From Polytrichum commune (lineage: Eukaryota > Streptophyta > Polytrichopsida > Polytrichales > Polytrichaceae): 64,000 nt of DNA. The stretch lies in assembly GCA_950295325.1 (NCBI GenBank), contig OX485804.1, forward strand, positions 62,588,533 through 62,652,532, written 5' to 3'. A program made the position numbers and the translations under genes. The notes under the pieces are model-generated. The model worked only from the letters and a program-made list of their open reading frames with translations. It was not told the origin of the DNA and ran no database searches. Positions 1 to 10,611 of the stretch are shown here, piece after piece; positions within the stretch are counted from its first letter, which is position 1, and each line of letters begins with the position of its first letter.

Positions 1-3000
1 GGTTGAATTCAAAACCTTCTTGGTTTGCATATCGATAGCAGAAAATACTATGAGGACGCCATCATCAGACAAGATGGACTTGCACAAGGACATTGTTGCA
101 ACCATCCAGTTCTTGTCATATTTATTCCAAAGAGGAATTTCAGCAAGTCTATTGGAGAGGTTGAAGTCAAGACCGTCGGGAAATTGCAGAAAAACCAAGT
201 CAACGGCAAATGGAGTCGGACTTCCCATGACATGAAATTCGCGATTGTCTTTGAACTGAAATACCACAACATATCACAATATAAGACACAAAATAAAATC
301 CAAATGAAAATAAAAACATTACAGAAAATACCAAAACAATAATACTTACGTTTTCAAGAAATGTCCGCCATTGGATCCACTCAGGAGGGCCTACTTCAAC
401 CCCTTCAGACTTGTTCTTGACAGCAGTAGATCGAGCAAAAGAGAGTGTGAGAAAGTTCTTCAGTATGAATAACTATTTTCTCAAAACATTCGTTGGCACA
501 CGATGAATAGTGTCATAGGTGCTCGAGTAATGGAATTCCAATACATCGCACCCAGACTTTGAACTTTCGCCTCCAAGTGGATTCTTATCCAAATCATTGG
601 AAAGAACAAGCAATTCTTCATGTTGTGAAATTTCCGATTGTTCTTGTATTTTGGTTTCAGGAACATGTTTCCTCTTACGACGTTTTGTCTCTTTTGGTTC
701 TGGCTCTCTAAGTTTAAGCTGCACAATTTGTGCTTGCAAAATTGCAGTATCACGAGGATCCACATTTTTAGCATCATTTATCTGACGGATTGTCTTCTCA
801 CTTGACAGACATGCATCCTTAGGACAATCAAGATACCAACCACAATCCTCATAGTGTCGGAGCGACCAATCCAAACAAATCTCAGTAGTGAACATGCATG
901 AACCTCCTGCACCAGTGTCACGCCAATTTGGGAAAAAACGAGGTTCCCCTATAACGCATTTATCTGGAATCAAAACATATCGAAAATACCTACACACAAA
1001 AATATTGTAAGTCAAATATTCCATGACAATTTGACAAATGGAATCAAAAAAATCAAAAAAATAATAAGATTAGGTTGTACCTGTATAATACACGTTTCAT
1101 AGCAAGATCAATATTAGGTTACTCATCCCAACCGTTGTGTTTTTTAACTTTTCCGCTTTGGAATTCACGATAGAATATTGAATTGAAAGCCACAAACTTC
1201 CAGGTTTGGATATACTCGGAGAGAATAGGCACATCTGTAGGCAACTGGAGAAGAGATGAAAGAATACTTTGAAGCTCTTCGATAGCCTTTTTTTCCAACT
1301 GTGCCCAATATGTAGACTTTGATAACCAATCATCAAGTGCAGAATCAGAGAGGGGCGATTTCGGGAAATGCAATGCATCTTTGTCAAATCTATTGCCATT
1401 CCAAAGCTTGAGCCATCCAACTTTGACTTCTGCATCCACATTACTGACAGCAACACGATGAAGTTTCTCTTGTAGCATTTCAGGCACCGAAAATGAACCC
1501 CAATGGTGCTTAACTTCTTCAAGGAAAGCAGAGGTAAGGTTGATATCAGCAATCGCTAGTTGTTTCGTAAAACTAGAAGATAACATTGCACATTTTTCGT
1601 TGACAGCTGCGGATATTGCTTTTGAAACTCCGTCTGATGTCCGTTCAAGATGATGAATTTCATTGTACTGGTTGAGAGCAATATCGCTAGCCTCAGCAAG
1701 TTCTTGCTGAAAAATCAAACAAAAATCAATATTTATAAATTCATATAGATGTAATGTAAAATGAAGGTGAATAAACATAAGGCACATATTAGCAATGGTA
1801 GAAGAACTTACACTGTACATGTAATCCAAAAAAATTGGTCGTGCCAAAGAATACCAAGTTTCGACGGACTTCTCCTCACATCGTTTATAACTCTTTGGAT
1901 CCAGTTGCTTTCTGAAGGAAGTCAAAGGCATGGTGCCAATACTTTACATCCGATATAAAGTATGCACCAAATTGGTGGATACGTGAGAATTTTCGGTTGA
2001 CCTAAAAGAAACATTAAATTGATTAGATTCATGATGATATAATTTGGAAAACAAAATATAAACTAGAAATAAGTGTAAAAAAATAGGTAAGAACATTACT
2101 TGTTGATGTCATGCATAGCAGTCAACAAACTTGGAATGTCGTCAGGCTCGGGCGCCAAAATGATAGAATCCACAAAGACATGACGTTCATAATCTTTGGT
2201 ATATACGCGGTCAATATAATTTTTCCAAGCAAGAAATCTGTGATTTCCATCCCATATAAAAAACATCTTGTTCTTGTATGACGTCAATGACAAATCTATA
2301 TCCAATTGAGATTCAAACAGGGCATTGGCTTGAGCCCAATTTGGGCTCCAAGATGCGCGAATCTCATCATCCACGAATTGAAAGTTTCCCTTAGAATCGG
2401 TGGTCGATATATAAAACACACGGTCACCATCACGATAACCATTGAAAAAATCAACCTCCAATTTAGTAATGTCACCCTTCAAAGCAGGACGCACAATCGG
2501 CATAGGAACCATGCGACATAAGGGTACACGCAAGCGAGCATTAGGTCCAGCACGGATTGAAGAAATTGTGGAAGTGGAATTGACCTTTCGTTTGTTCGTA
2601 AGCTCCCACACTTTCTCTTGATAAGTTTTATTATCACCATCATTATCTTCATCCGAGTCAAAATCATCGAGAGATTCATTTATTTTTTTCTTTTTCTTAT
2701 TATAAAGATTTGACGATATGTCATGATGATGATGAACTTGTTGAGATGGACGATCTTGAGTTGAATGCATTGTGGAATCATCATCAGTAGAAATAAGAGT
2801 CATTCTTTCCAAATCCATTGATTGGTCCTAAAACAAATGAAATAAGTTTCATAAATATTTCAAAACAAGTAGCAACACATTAGCAATAACATTACAAAAA
2901 CAACAGCAATAGCAACAACAATAACAACAGAATACCACGAACACAGGGAAGAATGACAAAAATTATCCTAGACACAGTCATTTGCACCTTTAAATATTGT

Positions 3001-3084
3001 ACAATTAGGATGGCCGCTCACCCCAAAACTACAAGGCCAGACCCTGTGCGTCCAACTACAGGTCTAACAAAGTTGGACGCGAGG

Positions 3085-3778
3085 TTTGGGTCAAACGACC
3101 CAAACCATGCTCACAGTTTGGGTCGTTCGACCCAAACTAGGCAGACAGTTTGGGTCGATCTACCCAAACTAGGCTCACAGTTTGGATCGGCCGACCCAAA
3201 CTAGGTAGACAGTTTGGGTCGATCAACCCAAACCATGCTCACAATTTCGGTCGACCGACCCAAACCAGGCTCACAGTTTGGGTCGATCGACCCAAACTAG
3301 GCTCATAGTTTGGGTCGGCCGACCCAAACTAGGCACATAGTTTGGGTCAGCCGACCCAAACTAGGTAGACAGTTTGGGTCGATCGACCCAAACTAGACTC
3401 ACAGTTTGGGTCGATCGACCCAAACTAGACTCACAGTTTGGGTCGATCGACCCAAACTAGACTCACAGTTTGGGTCGACCGACCCAAACTAGCCTCACAG
3501 TTTGCGTCGGCCGACCCAAACTAGCCTCACAGTTTGGGTCGACCGACCCAAACTAGGCACACAGTTTGGGTCGGCCGACCCAAACTAGGTAGACAGTTTG
3601 GGTCGATCGACCCAAACTAGGCTCACAGTTTGGGTCGGCCGACCCAAACTAGGTAGACAGTTTGGGTCGATCGACCCAAACTAGGCTCACAGTTTGGGTC
3701 GGCCGACCCAAACTAGGTAGACAGTTTGGGTCGATCGACCCAAACTAGGCTCACAGTTTGGGTCGGCCGACCCAAACT
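3085..3778. repeat. tandem array of 22 palindromic 32-bp units
   Basis: Units start at 3085, 3117, 3149 and so on every 32 bp to 3757 with no indel. Each carries a 20-bp palindrome with core GGGTCG-NN-CGACCC followed by a 12-bp linker (CTAGGCTCACAG or variants). The centre is usually GATC or GGCC. In the last seven units GGCC+GTAGACAG alternates with GATC+GCTCACAG, making a 64-bp higher-order unit. The array lies in intron 1 of the minus-strand gene. The 5' units are more diverged than the 3' units. Confidence 0.95.
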
Positions 3779-3983
3779 GTCCGCAATTTACGCCTGATTA
3801 TGCGCAATTACCCAGTCACCACGAAAGTGCAAACAAACCTTGTACTGCACCTGTAGATGAGAGAGCTTGCAGCAATGAGCTCAGGTCCGACGGAGGAGAG
3901 AAAAGAGACTCAATGCTTTGGGGTTGTGGCAATTTATACTACTTGTCCCTGCAGCCATATTTAGCATGGCTCTTCGTGGCCCC

Positions 3984-4135
3984 GCATAGCCGCTAGAAAG
4001 TTGCTAGCGCACACCCTGTGCGTTAACGCACAGAGTCTACTTGCCCAACTTTGCCCAACTTTGCCTCTAGCTAGGCAAGTAGACCCTGTGCGTTAACGCA
4101 CAGGGTCTGCGCTGGCAACTTTCTAGCCACTATGC
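3984..4135. repeat. long inverted repeat containing two GTGCGTTAACGCAC palindromes
   Basis: Arms of about 62 bp (3984-4045 and 4074-4135) are near-perfect reverse complements around a ~28-bp loop containing a repeated TTGCCCAACT. Each arm itself contains a 22-bp palindrome with core GTGCGTTAACGCAC (4014-4035 and 4084-4105). Three degraded palindromes of the same kind follow at about 4149-4213. All lie in intron 1 of the minus-strand gene. Confidence 0.9.
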
Positions 4136-4681
4136 GTTACCGCATACACCTTGTGCGTTAGCACATAAGGCTTGTGCGTTAGCACATAGACCCTGTGCGT
4201 TAACACACAGGGCCGAGACGTGAATTTGGAAAAAAACGTGTCTGGAATTTGTAGATTTGCGAAAACTTGTAAAATCTGGAAAAAATGCTAATGGGATCCA
4301 AAAAAAAAACAAAAATATGCTATATTATCTAAATTTCCGTAGCTACAAATGCTTCTGATATTTTGTTTTGGTTTGAAATGATTTTCTTTTCTCATTCTTC
4401 TATCTGTTTCCTTGTTTTGGGCCACCTCGTAGATTTTGGGTTTCGGGACAGAAAAAAATTTATGCTATTTTGTGTCATTTTCTAGCTCCTATAACGTATT
4501 GCATGAGTACTTGAATAGTCATATTTGTCATTTCTTGCATTCTAACCTCGTTTTGAATAGTTATTTTGCTCCTATGTTCTGAACATCGATTTAAATTCAT
4601 ACAATAGATATTTGTTTTAATTTTAGGCTCTCCTAGTCGTTTTACCTCCCAACTTTGGGCTTCTTAAGTTGCGCTTACGAA

Positions 4682-5205
4682 CCCTGTGCGTTAACGCACA
4701 GGGTTTCTCCTCCCAACTTTGGCCTTCCTAAGTTGCGTTTATAAACCCTGTGCGTTAACGCACAGGGTTTCTCCTCCCAACTTTTGGCCTTATTAAGTTG
4801 CTCTTACAAACCCTATGCGTTAACGCACAGGGTTTCTCCTCCCAACTTCGGCCTTCCTAAGTTGCTCTTATAAACCATGTGCGTTAACGCACAGGGTTTC
4901 GACTTCCAACTTTTTGCCTCCTAAGTTGCTCTTATAAATCCTGTGCGTTAACGTACAGGGTTTCACCTCCCAACTTCTCGCCTCTTAAGTTGCTCTTATA
5001 AACCCTGTGCGTTAACGCACATGGCTTCGCCTCTCAACCTCTCTTCTCTTAAGTTGCTCTTATAAACCCTGTGCGTTCTCCTCCTGACTTCTAGCCTTCC
5101 TAAATTTCTGTTATATACCATGTGCATTGACGTATAGGGTTTCTCCTCTCCAATTTATAACCTCTATAAATTGCTACTACATGACATGTGAGTGAACGTA
5201 CAAGG
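4682..5205. repeat. tandem array of ~64-bp units with GTGCGTTAACGCAC palindrome
   Basis: About nine units begin near 4682, 4746, 4811, 4875, 4939, 5003, 5067, 5118 and 5182. Each has the 22-bp palindrome of the 4.0-4.1 kb repeat plus a linker of the type TTTCTCCTCCCAACTT...AAGTTGCTCTTATAAA. Units decay to the right: the 5067 unit has lost half of its palindrome and the last two are heavily mutated. The array ends about 60 bp from the exon 1 donor at 5266 of the minus-strand gene. The stretch 4214-4681 between the clusters is AT-rich and shows no gene. Confidence 0.92.
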
Positions 5206-5548
5206 TTCTCCGTCCTAACTTACAACTTATGCACTATCAAATTAAGTGAACGTTGAACTGACTTACCTTTTTGTTTGTCGTCTTCTTTGAACTCGTCTTC
5301 AATTCGGACTCTGATATACGATCGTCTACATCTTCTTTGCTCTTTGCACCTTCATCATCCTCCATCGCATCAAAATCCAATGTCTTCACAGTTTCTTCTA
5401 CCGTACTCAACAAGTTTATTTTACCTTCCTTTTTTGCATCATTCTTTCCCACACTGAGTCTGAACTTTTTTTTCTCGGAAGTGAAATACAAAGCTTTCCT
5501 ACGTCTTCTGTTCGGCCTCACGGGTGTTCTCTCTACATCGTCTACCAT

Positions 5549-6069
5549 CGTTGGTATCTATGATATGTTTTCTATCAGGTACTATCATTTATTCTTCCAA
5601 TGTATCTATCTTACAAAATCCGGCGTATATTACGATCACATATTGTAATTGGCGTTCAATGAACGAGATATTTCAACGCGTTTGTCATTATGTGTTTATT
5701 TTTGTTATATCGCCAAAATTTTCTGACACCTACTTTGTTCTATTCATAATGATCAATAATTTATTTTTCCAACCAATTTTAATTCTTTCTACATCTGCGT
5801 CAGTCCACACATATATATTTTAAATTTCTACCAATCCTTTTAGTATTTGACGCCGTTTTGTGTATATCTTGCTCGTAAATAGTCTCTGACTATTATTGTA
5901 TTATGTCCACTTCTGTATTATTAGATGCTATGTATCACACGCTTTCATCTCCATCCATTATTGTATCACACGTTTTCGTTTTCATTCATTTCCTCACACA
6001 ACTCTATACAAAAACAACATTCACCCCATATTTTTGTGATGTGTTGTTCATATGTTCTTTTAATTTTCT
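5549..6069. promoter_or_regulatory. spacer between two divergent transposon genes, possible bidirectional promoter
   Basis: This 521-bp AT-rich spacer separates the ATG of the minus-strand gene (5548) from the ATG of the transposase (6070). No coding sequence is convincing in it. A bidirectional promoter is inferred only from the divergent arrangement; no clear core element was identified. Confidence 0.35.
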
Positions 6070-9000
6070 ATGGCTACCATTAGAGCTCATGGATCTTTTG
6101 TTCCCTTCATCTTGCCACTCCAAGTTGATGGTCATGTGAGTCTTTCAGAGAATTTACTTAGTTTGAGATTCAACCTCCAGATAGGAACCATGTATTTAGA
6201 ACATGAGATGTACTCTGCAGATGGAGAGGTGTATGAAACGATTTTGGTTCCAAAAAATAGAACTGATGTTGGTTTTATGTGGATCTTAGGACCTGGTTCA
6301 TTTAGGGTGATAGGACTTTCTGAGTCTCAAATGCAAGCTTCAACTGTCATTTTGACAAACGAATCCGGTACATCCACAGTTCAAATTCCCTCTATCACAC
6401 ATCTTAAGGTGGAACCCCTTGATGATAGTGTATTTGTGCTATCAGATTCAGAAGATGACATTTGTGCATCTGTTGATCTTTCAAACACATCGCCATTTCC
6501 ATTTAGAAGTGTAGCCAAATACCTTTGCGGTCTTATGTACAAAAAGGTGGTTCCCCAAATCTCACCTTCTCAACGTCCTCCACTACACCCTTCACCTTCA
6601 TCTACAGGGTTGACTATGGTTGATGCCTTGAAGCTGACAAAGTCAAGAAAAAGATCAAAGTCCGATCTTGCATCCATTGATTTTGACAGTATAGATGTTC
6701 GTGAAGTCAAGTACTTACCATCTTCTTTTAATGGTGATATTTTATTTCTCTTGCCTCCTGTGGCACTCAAAGCTCCAAGTACGTATGGTCGCTCAATGGA
6801 CGGCATGGACAAGATGTGCGACGGTCACCCTTGGTGCACCACCAAACCACGAATATCCAAAATGACTTTGGACTGTCCTTCCGGCGCTCTACTTGTGCTG
6901 GTCATCTCCAATGTCATAATGACTACTGTGATTACATGAATCGTAATGGGGGCCTCCGGAACAACACTGAATGGGCCGGTTCAACTCCTATCCCATTTGT
7001 TGTGGGTGTTGTTCCCCCTACTAAGTCCACTGTCGAGTGTAAGGTATGTCGTTCCACACCTGTATGCATTGCTTTGTGTAATGCTCGAATCATATACATT
7101 CACTCCACATCCGTTGGAATGTCCAGGGCTTGCATTCATCTTGGTGTACATGATCATCCTGTGGCCAATGGCACATGCCGTGAATCATTGGACATGGCAT
7201 ACCAATGCGTTGCAAATGAAGTATTGAAAACACCCACAGCAAAAAATTCAGCCATAGTTATGGCTGCGAGCAAACAATTCTTGGCCGATTACCTTCTCAA
7301 ATCTCCCGCAAATGTCGAAGGCCATCACTTGGTTGGTTCATCCCTAGAGGTCGTCATGGACAAATTAAGCACTCTTGCCTCTCCAAATTGTCGTAACTTT
7401 GTATCTGGATCAAAGCGTTTTTTGCGTAGTGGAATGGGAACTATGGATAGTATTATGGCGCTCAAAGACCACTCTGCTTTCAAATTCGTCCATGGTAGTC
7501 GGTTCCCAGGGCAGTCAAAGGACAAAGTGTTTGTTTTTAAGATGTCTGTAGACCTTCCAGGTAGTGGTGTGGAGCTTGTGAAGAGGATGCAAGTCGGTGG
7601 GAATATGGAAAATTCATGGATTATGTTTGATCATGTCAAACGTTTGAAGGACTGGACGACCATGGCTTGCCATGTGTACGACAGTCGATACTGTAAAGTG
7701 TTGACTATTGCGTGTTGTGACATGCAATCTGAAGATGGTGCAGCGTAAATTCTCTTTTGGGAAAATTTGAATGCTGTCATGGCAGATAATGATGTACCAA
7801 ACGTAAACTTCAAAGGGTTTATGGCTGATAGTGCTCAAGCTAATTGGAATGCGGTGAGGGCGATTTACGGGGATGGTGATCCAAGTCTACCCATGGTTGC
7901 ACGTGAGCGTACATGTCTTTTCCATTGGTCCGCAAGCTTGGATAAGGTGACCTAAAAGTATATCAAACCATCCTTGCAATTTCAACACAAACAAATATGC
8001 AAGGATTACAAATACGCGAAAACAATGGACGACGCTGAGACCAAGTACCATGTGATTCGTTCTTGGTGGTTGTCATCTGGAGCTGCCTCCGAAGAAGGCA
8101 TCCTTGGCCTTTCAGAGTGGTTGGGATTTTGGCACTTTCGTTACAGACAATGGGATGGCCATATGCTACTTGTAAGTACATATCAAACTTCATTATTCAA
8201 TGTAATATATCCTATGTTTTTCTTCTTTTTTATCTTTCTGTGTTGTTCATAGGATATGACGTGGCAGCCATTTTGGGTTGAACGACCCAAACCTAGATAT
8301 ATAATCTATCTTATGTTTGTCTTATCCTTGTATTTGTGTGTTGTTCATAGGATATGACAATAGAAGAGCGTGCGGAAATGCCAACATGCAACCTTGCAGA
8401 GACTGCACACAACAAATGGCTCCAACAGTCCGGCAACAAGATGTCTTGTTTATATGAAGCTACAGTGGACGACATGATCCGTGCTTTCATGCAAATTGCA
8501 AATTACCGGACATGGTTGAAAGGGGGGTCTGATGGTAAAGGTCCTGATTCGGCATCCTTGAAACTCAAAGTGGCTGCCAGGTGTGGAGATCCAAAAATGT
8601 TGGCCGATGCCATGAAGTCTTATCCAGGGGCAGAAGACGTCAACACTAGAAATTGTGCATTGGAAGGGTCAGAGCTCTTTGGTTCCACCAAACGCAAATT
8701 CAACCTACCACCGGGTGCTGATTGTGACTCTCATCGACCCGACAAAGTGAACTATTCCATTCCTCGTCCGAACACCCGAGCAACTCGTCAACGCATAGAG
8801 GAATCGTTGAGTTCTACAATTCATGGTGTGGCTCATACTACATCCGTGTTAGAGACAGATTGTCTTGCTTCCAAGTGGCACATTGCAAGATTACCACCCA
8901 ACTCAGCCAAACGATGTTGGGCACTGCAGGCCATCACAGGGACTATGTGCAATGCCAAAGTCGGGACTGGGAAACATGGCACACCTGCTCCAACATACAA

Positions 9001-9718
9001 AGGGCTCAGGAAGGAATTTCGCTCTCCCAACAATGTGGAGTATGAATTTTGGTTTTGCCCTGACGACATCAAACGTTGTGTGAATGGCAGTAAGAAGAAA
9101 TATGTGTTGGACTGGCCTATAGTACCCAACACATGGCCGGTGAAGATAGGTACCAATCTATCGCGAGAGGAGGTTTTGGCACTTGAAGATGCTGGATTTC
9201 AACTACAGCAGAGGGAGGCATTGTCCCCTCGTCGTAGGCTTTCAACAATCGCAACTCTCTCCATCCCTCGCTCGCATTTTTCTATGCCACCAAACCCGGA
9301 CGCCCACCCTACATTCAGGTTTGGAAAGACAATGCGTCGTAATCCAACAGCACCGCTAGCGGATCACAAAAACAAATGGGAGAGCGCCGGGCTCATGGAG
9401 GGTTACTATGTGGTTGGGGTCACTGCCATTCCATATCCGGGCTTTGGAGTGATAATCAACATTGTCTCCAAGCAGGATATCACCTACCATGTCACAATTG
9501 GCCACATCCCGCATTGCACATGCCCGGATTTCACGAAAATGTCCTCTCATGCATTGGGAAAGAAAGGAAAATGGGTGTATTGTAAACATCTTTATTATGT
9601 GTTTAGATTTTTATGCAAGGTGGATTACGAGAGTGACAAGTTCATTCATGCACCTACATATACCTATAACGAGGTCATGCGACTACTTGAATTTGCTGGT
9701 ATTGTAGAGTGTGAGTAG
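6070..9718 (+). pseudogene. decayed MULE-like transposase with SWIM zinc finger
   Basis: The protein can be followed from the ATG at 6070 to TAG at 9718 only across breaks: a frame change near 6850-6865, in-frame TAA at 7746-7748, and in-frame TAA at 7953-7955. Visible parts: an N-terminal region; Cys/His clusters (CDGHPWC, CAGHLQCHNDYC, CIHLGVHDHP) like the WRKY-GCM1/FLYWCH fingers found with MULE transposases; a catalytic-core-like region (SWIMFDHVKRLKDW, ACCDMQSED, FKGFMADSAQANWNAV, RERTCLFHW); a probable intron 8173-8350; then a 454-codon ORF (8354-9718) ending in CTCPDF...CKHLYYVF, a SWIM finger. MULE assignment rests on this domain order and is inference. It is divergent to the DGNHR gene and probably was its partner in one element. 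Confidence 0.75.
8173..8350 (+). repeat. transposase intron with duplicated 3' end and one satellite-type palindrome
   Basis: The intron opens GTAAGTAC at 8173. The identical 20-mer TGTTGTTCATAGGATATGAC occurs at 8241-8260 and 8339-8358, and similarity extends some 35 bp upstream of each, so the intron 3' end plus exon edge was duplicated. Between the copies lies TTTGGGTTGAACGACCCAAA (8272-8291), the same hairpin type as the 32-bp array at 3.1-3.8 kb. Only the second acceptor leads into the long 3' ORF. Confidence 0.75.
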
Positions 9719-10226
9719 TATTGCAAATGGTCTATTAAGTACCATATATTTGAATGTCAAAATATGACATGTTTTTGTTTGGATTTTTATAATAAAAATC
9801 AGCAATGGGCTGGAAGTATTTCAAATGATTCAGTAACTTCATTTCTATTTAGACTACGACCCAACCGTGAGCGGTTTGATTGATTGACATGGATAAATAA
9901 TAACAAGTTTCTAAAAATAAAAAATAATTGAGAAGATTCTACGCACATCCGCGTAGTAACGTCTTCTTGGTATCCGCCTATAAATTATTCCTGCTTTATC
10001 ACTAGCTCAATTTGGGATAACACCAGTCAATGTAACCAACCGGATTCGAACCCGGGTTGATACAGACCTAATACCAGTCTCTTACACAACTCGCATCCAC
10101 AGGCGGATGTCTCAAAACCTAGTAGTTACCTACATATTGACTATTTCTAATATCTAATTTCCTTTCATTTGTAGATTCTGGGCCTTAATTCAACCCGTGA
10201 GCAGTTTGAGTGGCTCACAATTATGG
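9719..10226. other. transposase 3' flank with SINE-like B box
   Basis: The 3' flank of the transposase is followed by AT-rich sequence. On the minus strand at 10042-10052 there is GGTTCGAATCC, an exact Pol III B box, flanked by CCGGG. A full tRNA cloverleaf could not be drawn, so a tRNA-derived SINE fragment is more likely than a tRNA gene. A similar GGTTCGATCC is at 11035-11044 on the plus strand. Both calls are weak. Confidence 0.35.
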
Positions 10227-10413
10227 CACCTACATGTACGTATAATGAGGTTATGCACCTACTTGAGCTTGATGGTGTTGTGGAATGTGAGTAGTTGTGC
10301 AAGTGTTGGTTGTAACTACATGTATAAGGATGTCAATAAATGACATGTATTGGTTTGGATTATTATAATAAAAATCAGCAATGAATTGAAAGTATTTTAA
10401 ATGATCTATGGAA
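10227..10413 (+). repeat. diverged second copy of the transposase 3' end
   Basis: This stretch repeats 9652-9836 (last codons of the transposase, stop and ~120 bp of 3' flank). It includes the ACTACTTGA...GTGAGTAG end and the ATAATAAAAATCAGCAATG motif. The copy lacks the rest of the gene, so it is a truncated duplicate or the end of a second element. Confidence 0.8.
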
Positions 10414-10540
10414 ATAGGGCCCTTTCACTTGTGCTTCATTTAAAATATTGGCAATTTACAATTGAAAATATGCAATTAATTTGTCAAAATTTTGGTTGTG
10501 TACCCTAAACCCGTGTGTCTTTACTAAATTTGGAATCATT

Positions 10541-10611
10541 GCTCATATGTTACTGCTCATTGCTCATGTGTTACTGCTCACCGCTCACCGCTCACTGCTC
10601 ATCGCTCATAA
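10541..10611 (+). repeat. short GCTCA-type tandem repeat
   Basis: Repeated TGCTCAT/CGCTCAC words occur about nine times in 70 bp. The surrounding 10.41-11.72 kb shows no supported gene. Confidence 0.7.

Larger units (their letters stand above)
1..5548 (-). pseudogene. decayed multi-exon gene: DGNHR (ParB/Srx-like) protein with methyltransferase-like C-terminal segment, continues past left edge
   Basis: Exons read on the minus strand: 5548-5267 (94 codons, donor AAG|GTAAGT), 2827-2100, 2001-1812, 1706-1081, 989-350, 255-1 and onward. Exon 1 is basic (RRRRK) then acidic. Exon 2 holds poly-His, KKKKK and acidic runs, then MVPMPIVRP, GDRVFYIS and FFIWDGNHRFLAWKNYI. The DGNHR motif is typical of ParB/sulfiredoxin-like domains. 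The 989-350 exon has several Cys and a basic KRRKRK stretch. The last segment has VDLVFLQFPDG and SILSDDGVLIVF, which resemble motif IV and the following strand of N6/N4 DNA methylases, but DPPY is absent. Breaks: exons 2 and 3 do not join in frame, exon 3 changes frame near 1900, and there are in-frame stops at the 1119-1121 and 473-475 positions. It is divergent to the transposase at 6070. Domain calls are inference from motifs; an unknown plant transposon protein is the safe reading. Confidence 0.6.

Noticed and set aside
3085-3778. CRISPR-like regular repeat array
   Set aside because: Units are contiguous with conserved 12-bp linkers instead of unique spacers, and the context is a plant genome.
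10030-10110. tRNA gene on the minus strand
   Set aside because: Only the T-loop/B-box matches; acceptor and anticodon stems cannot be formed.
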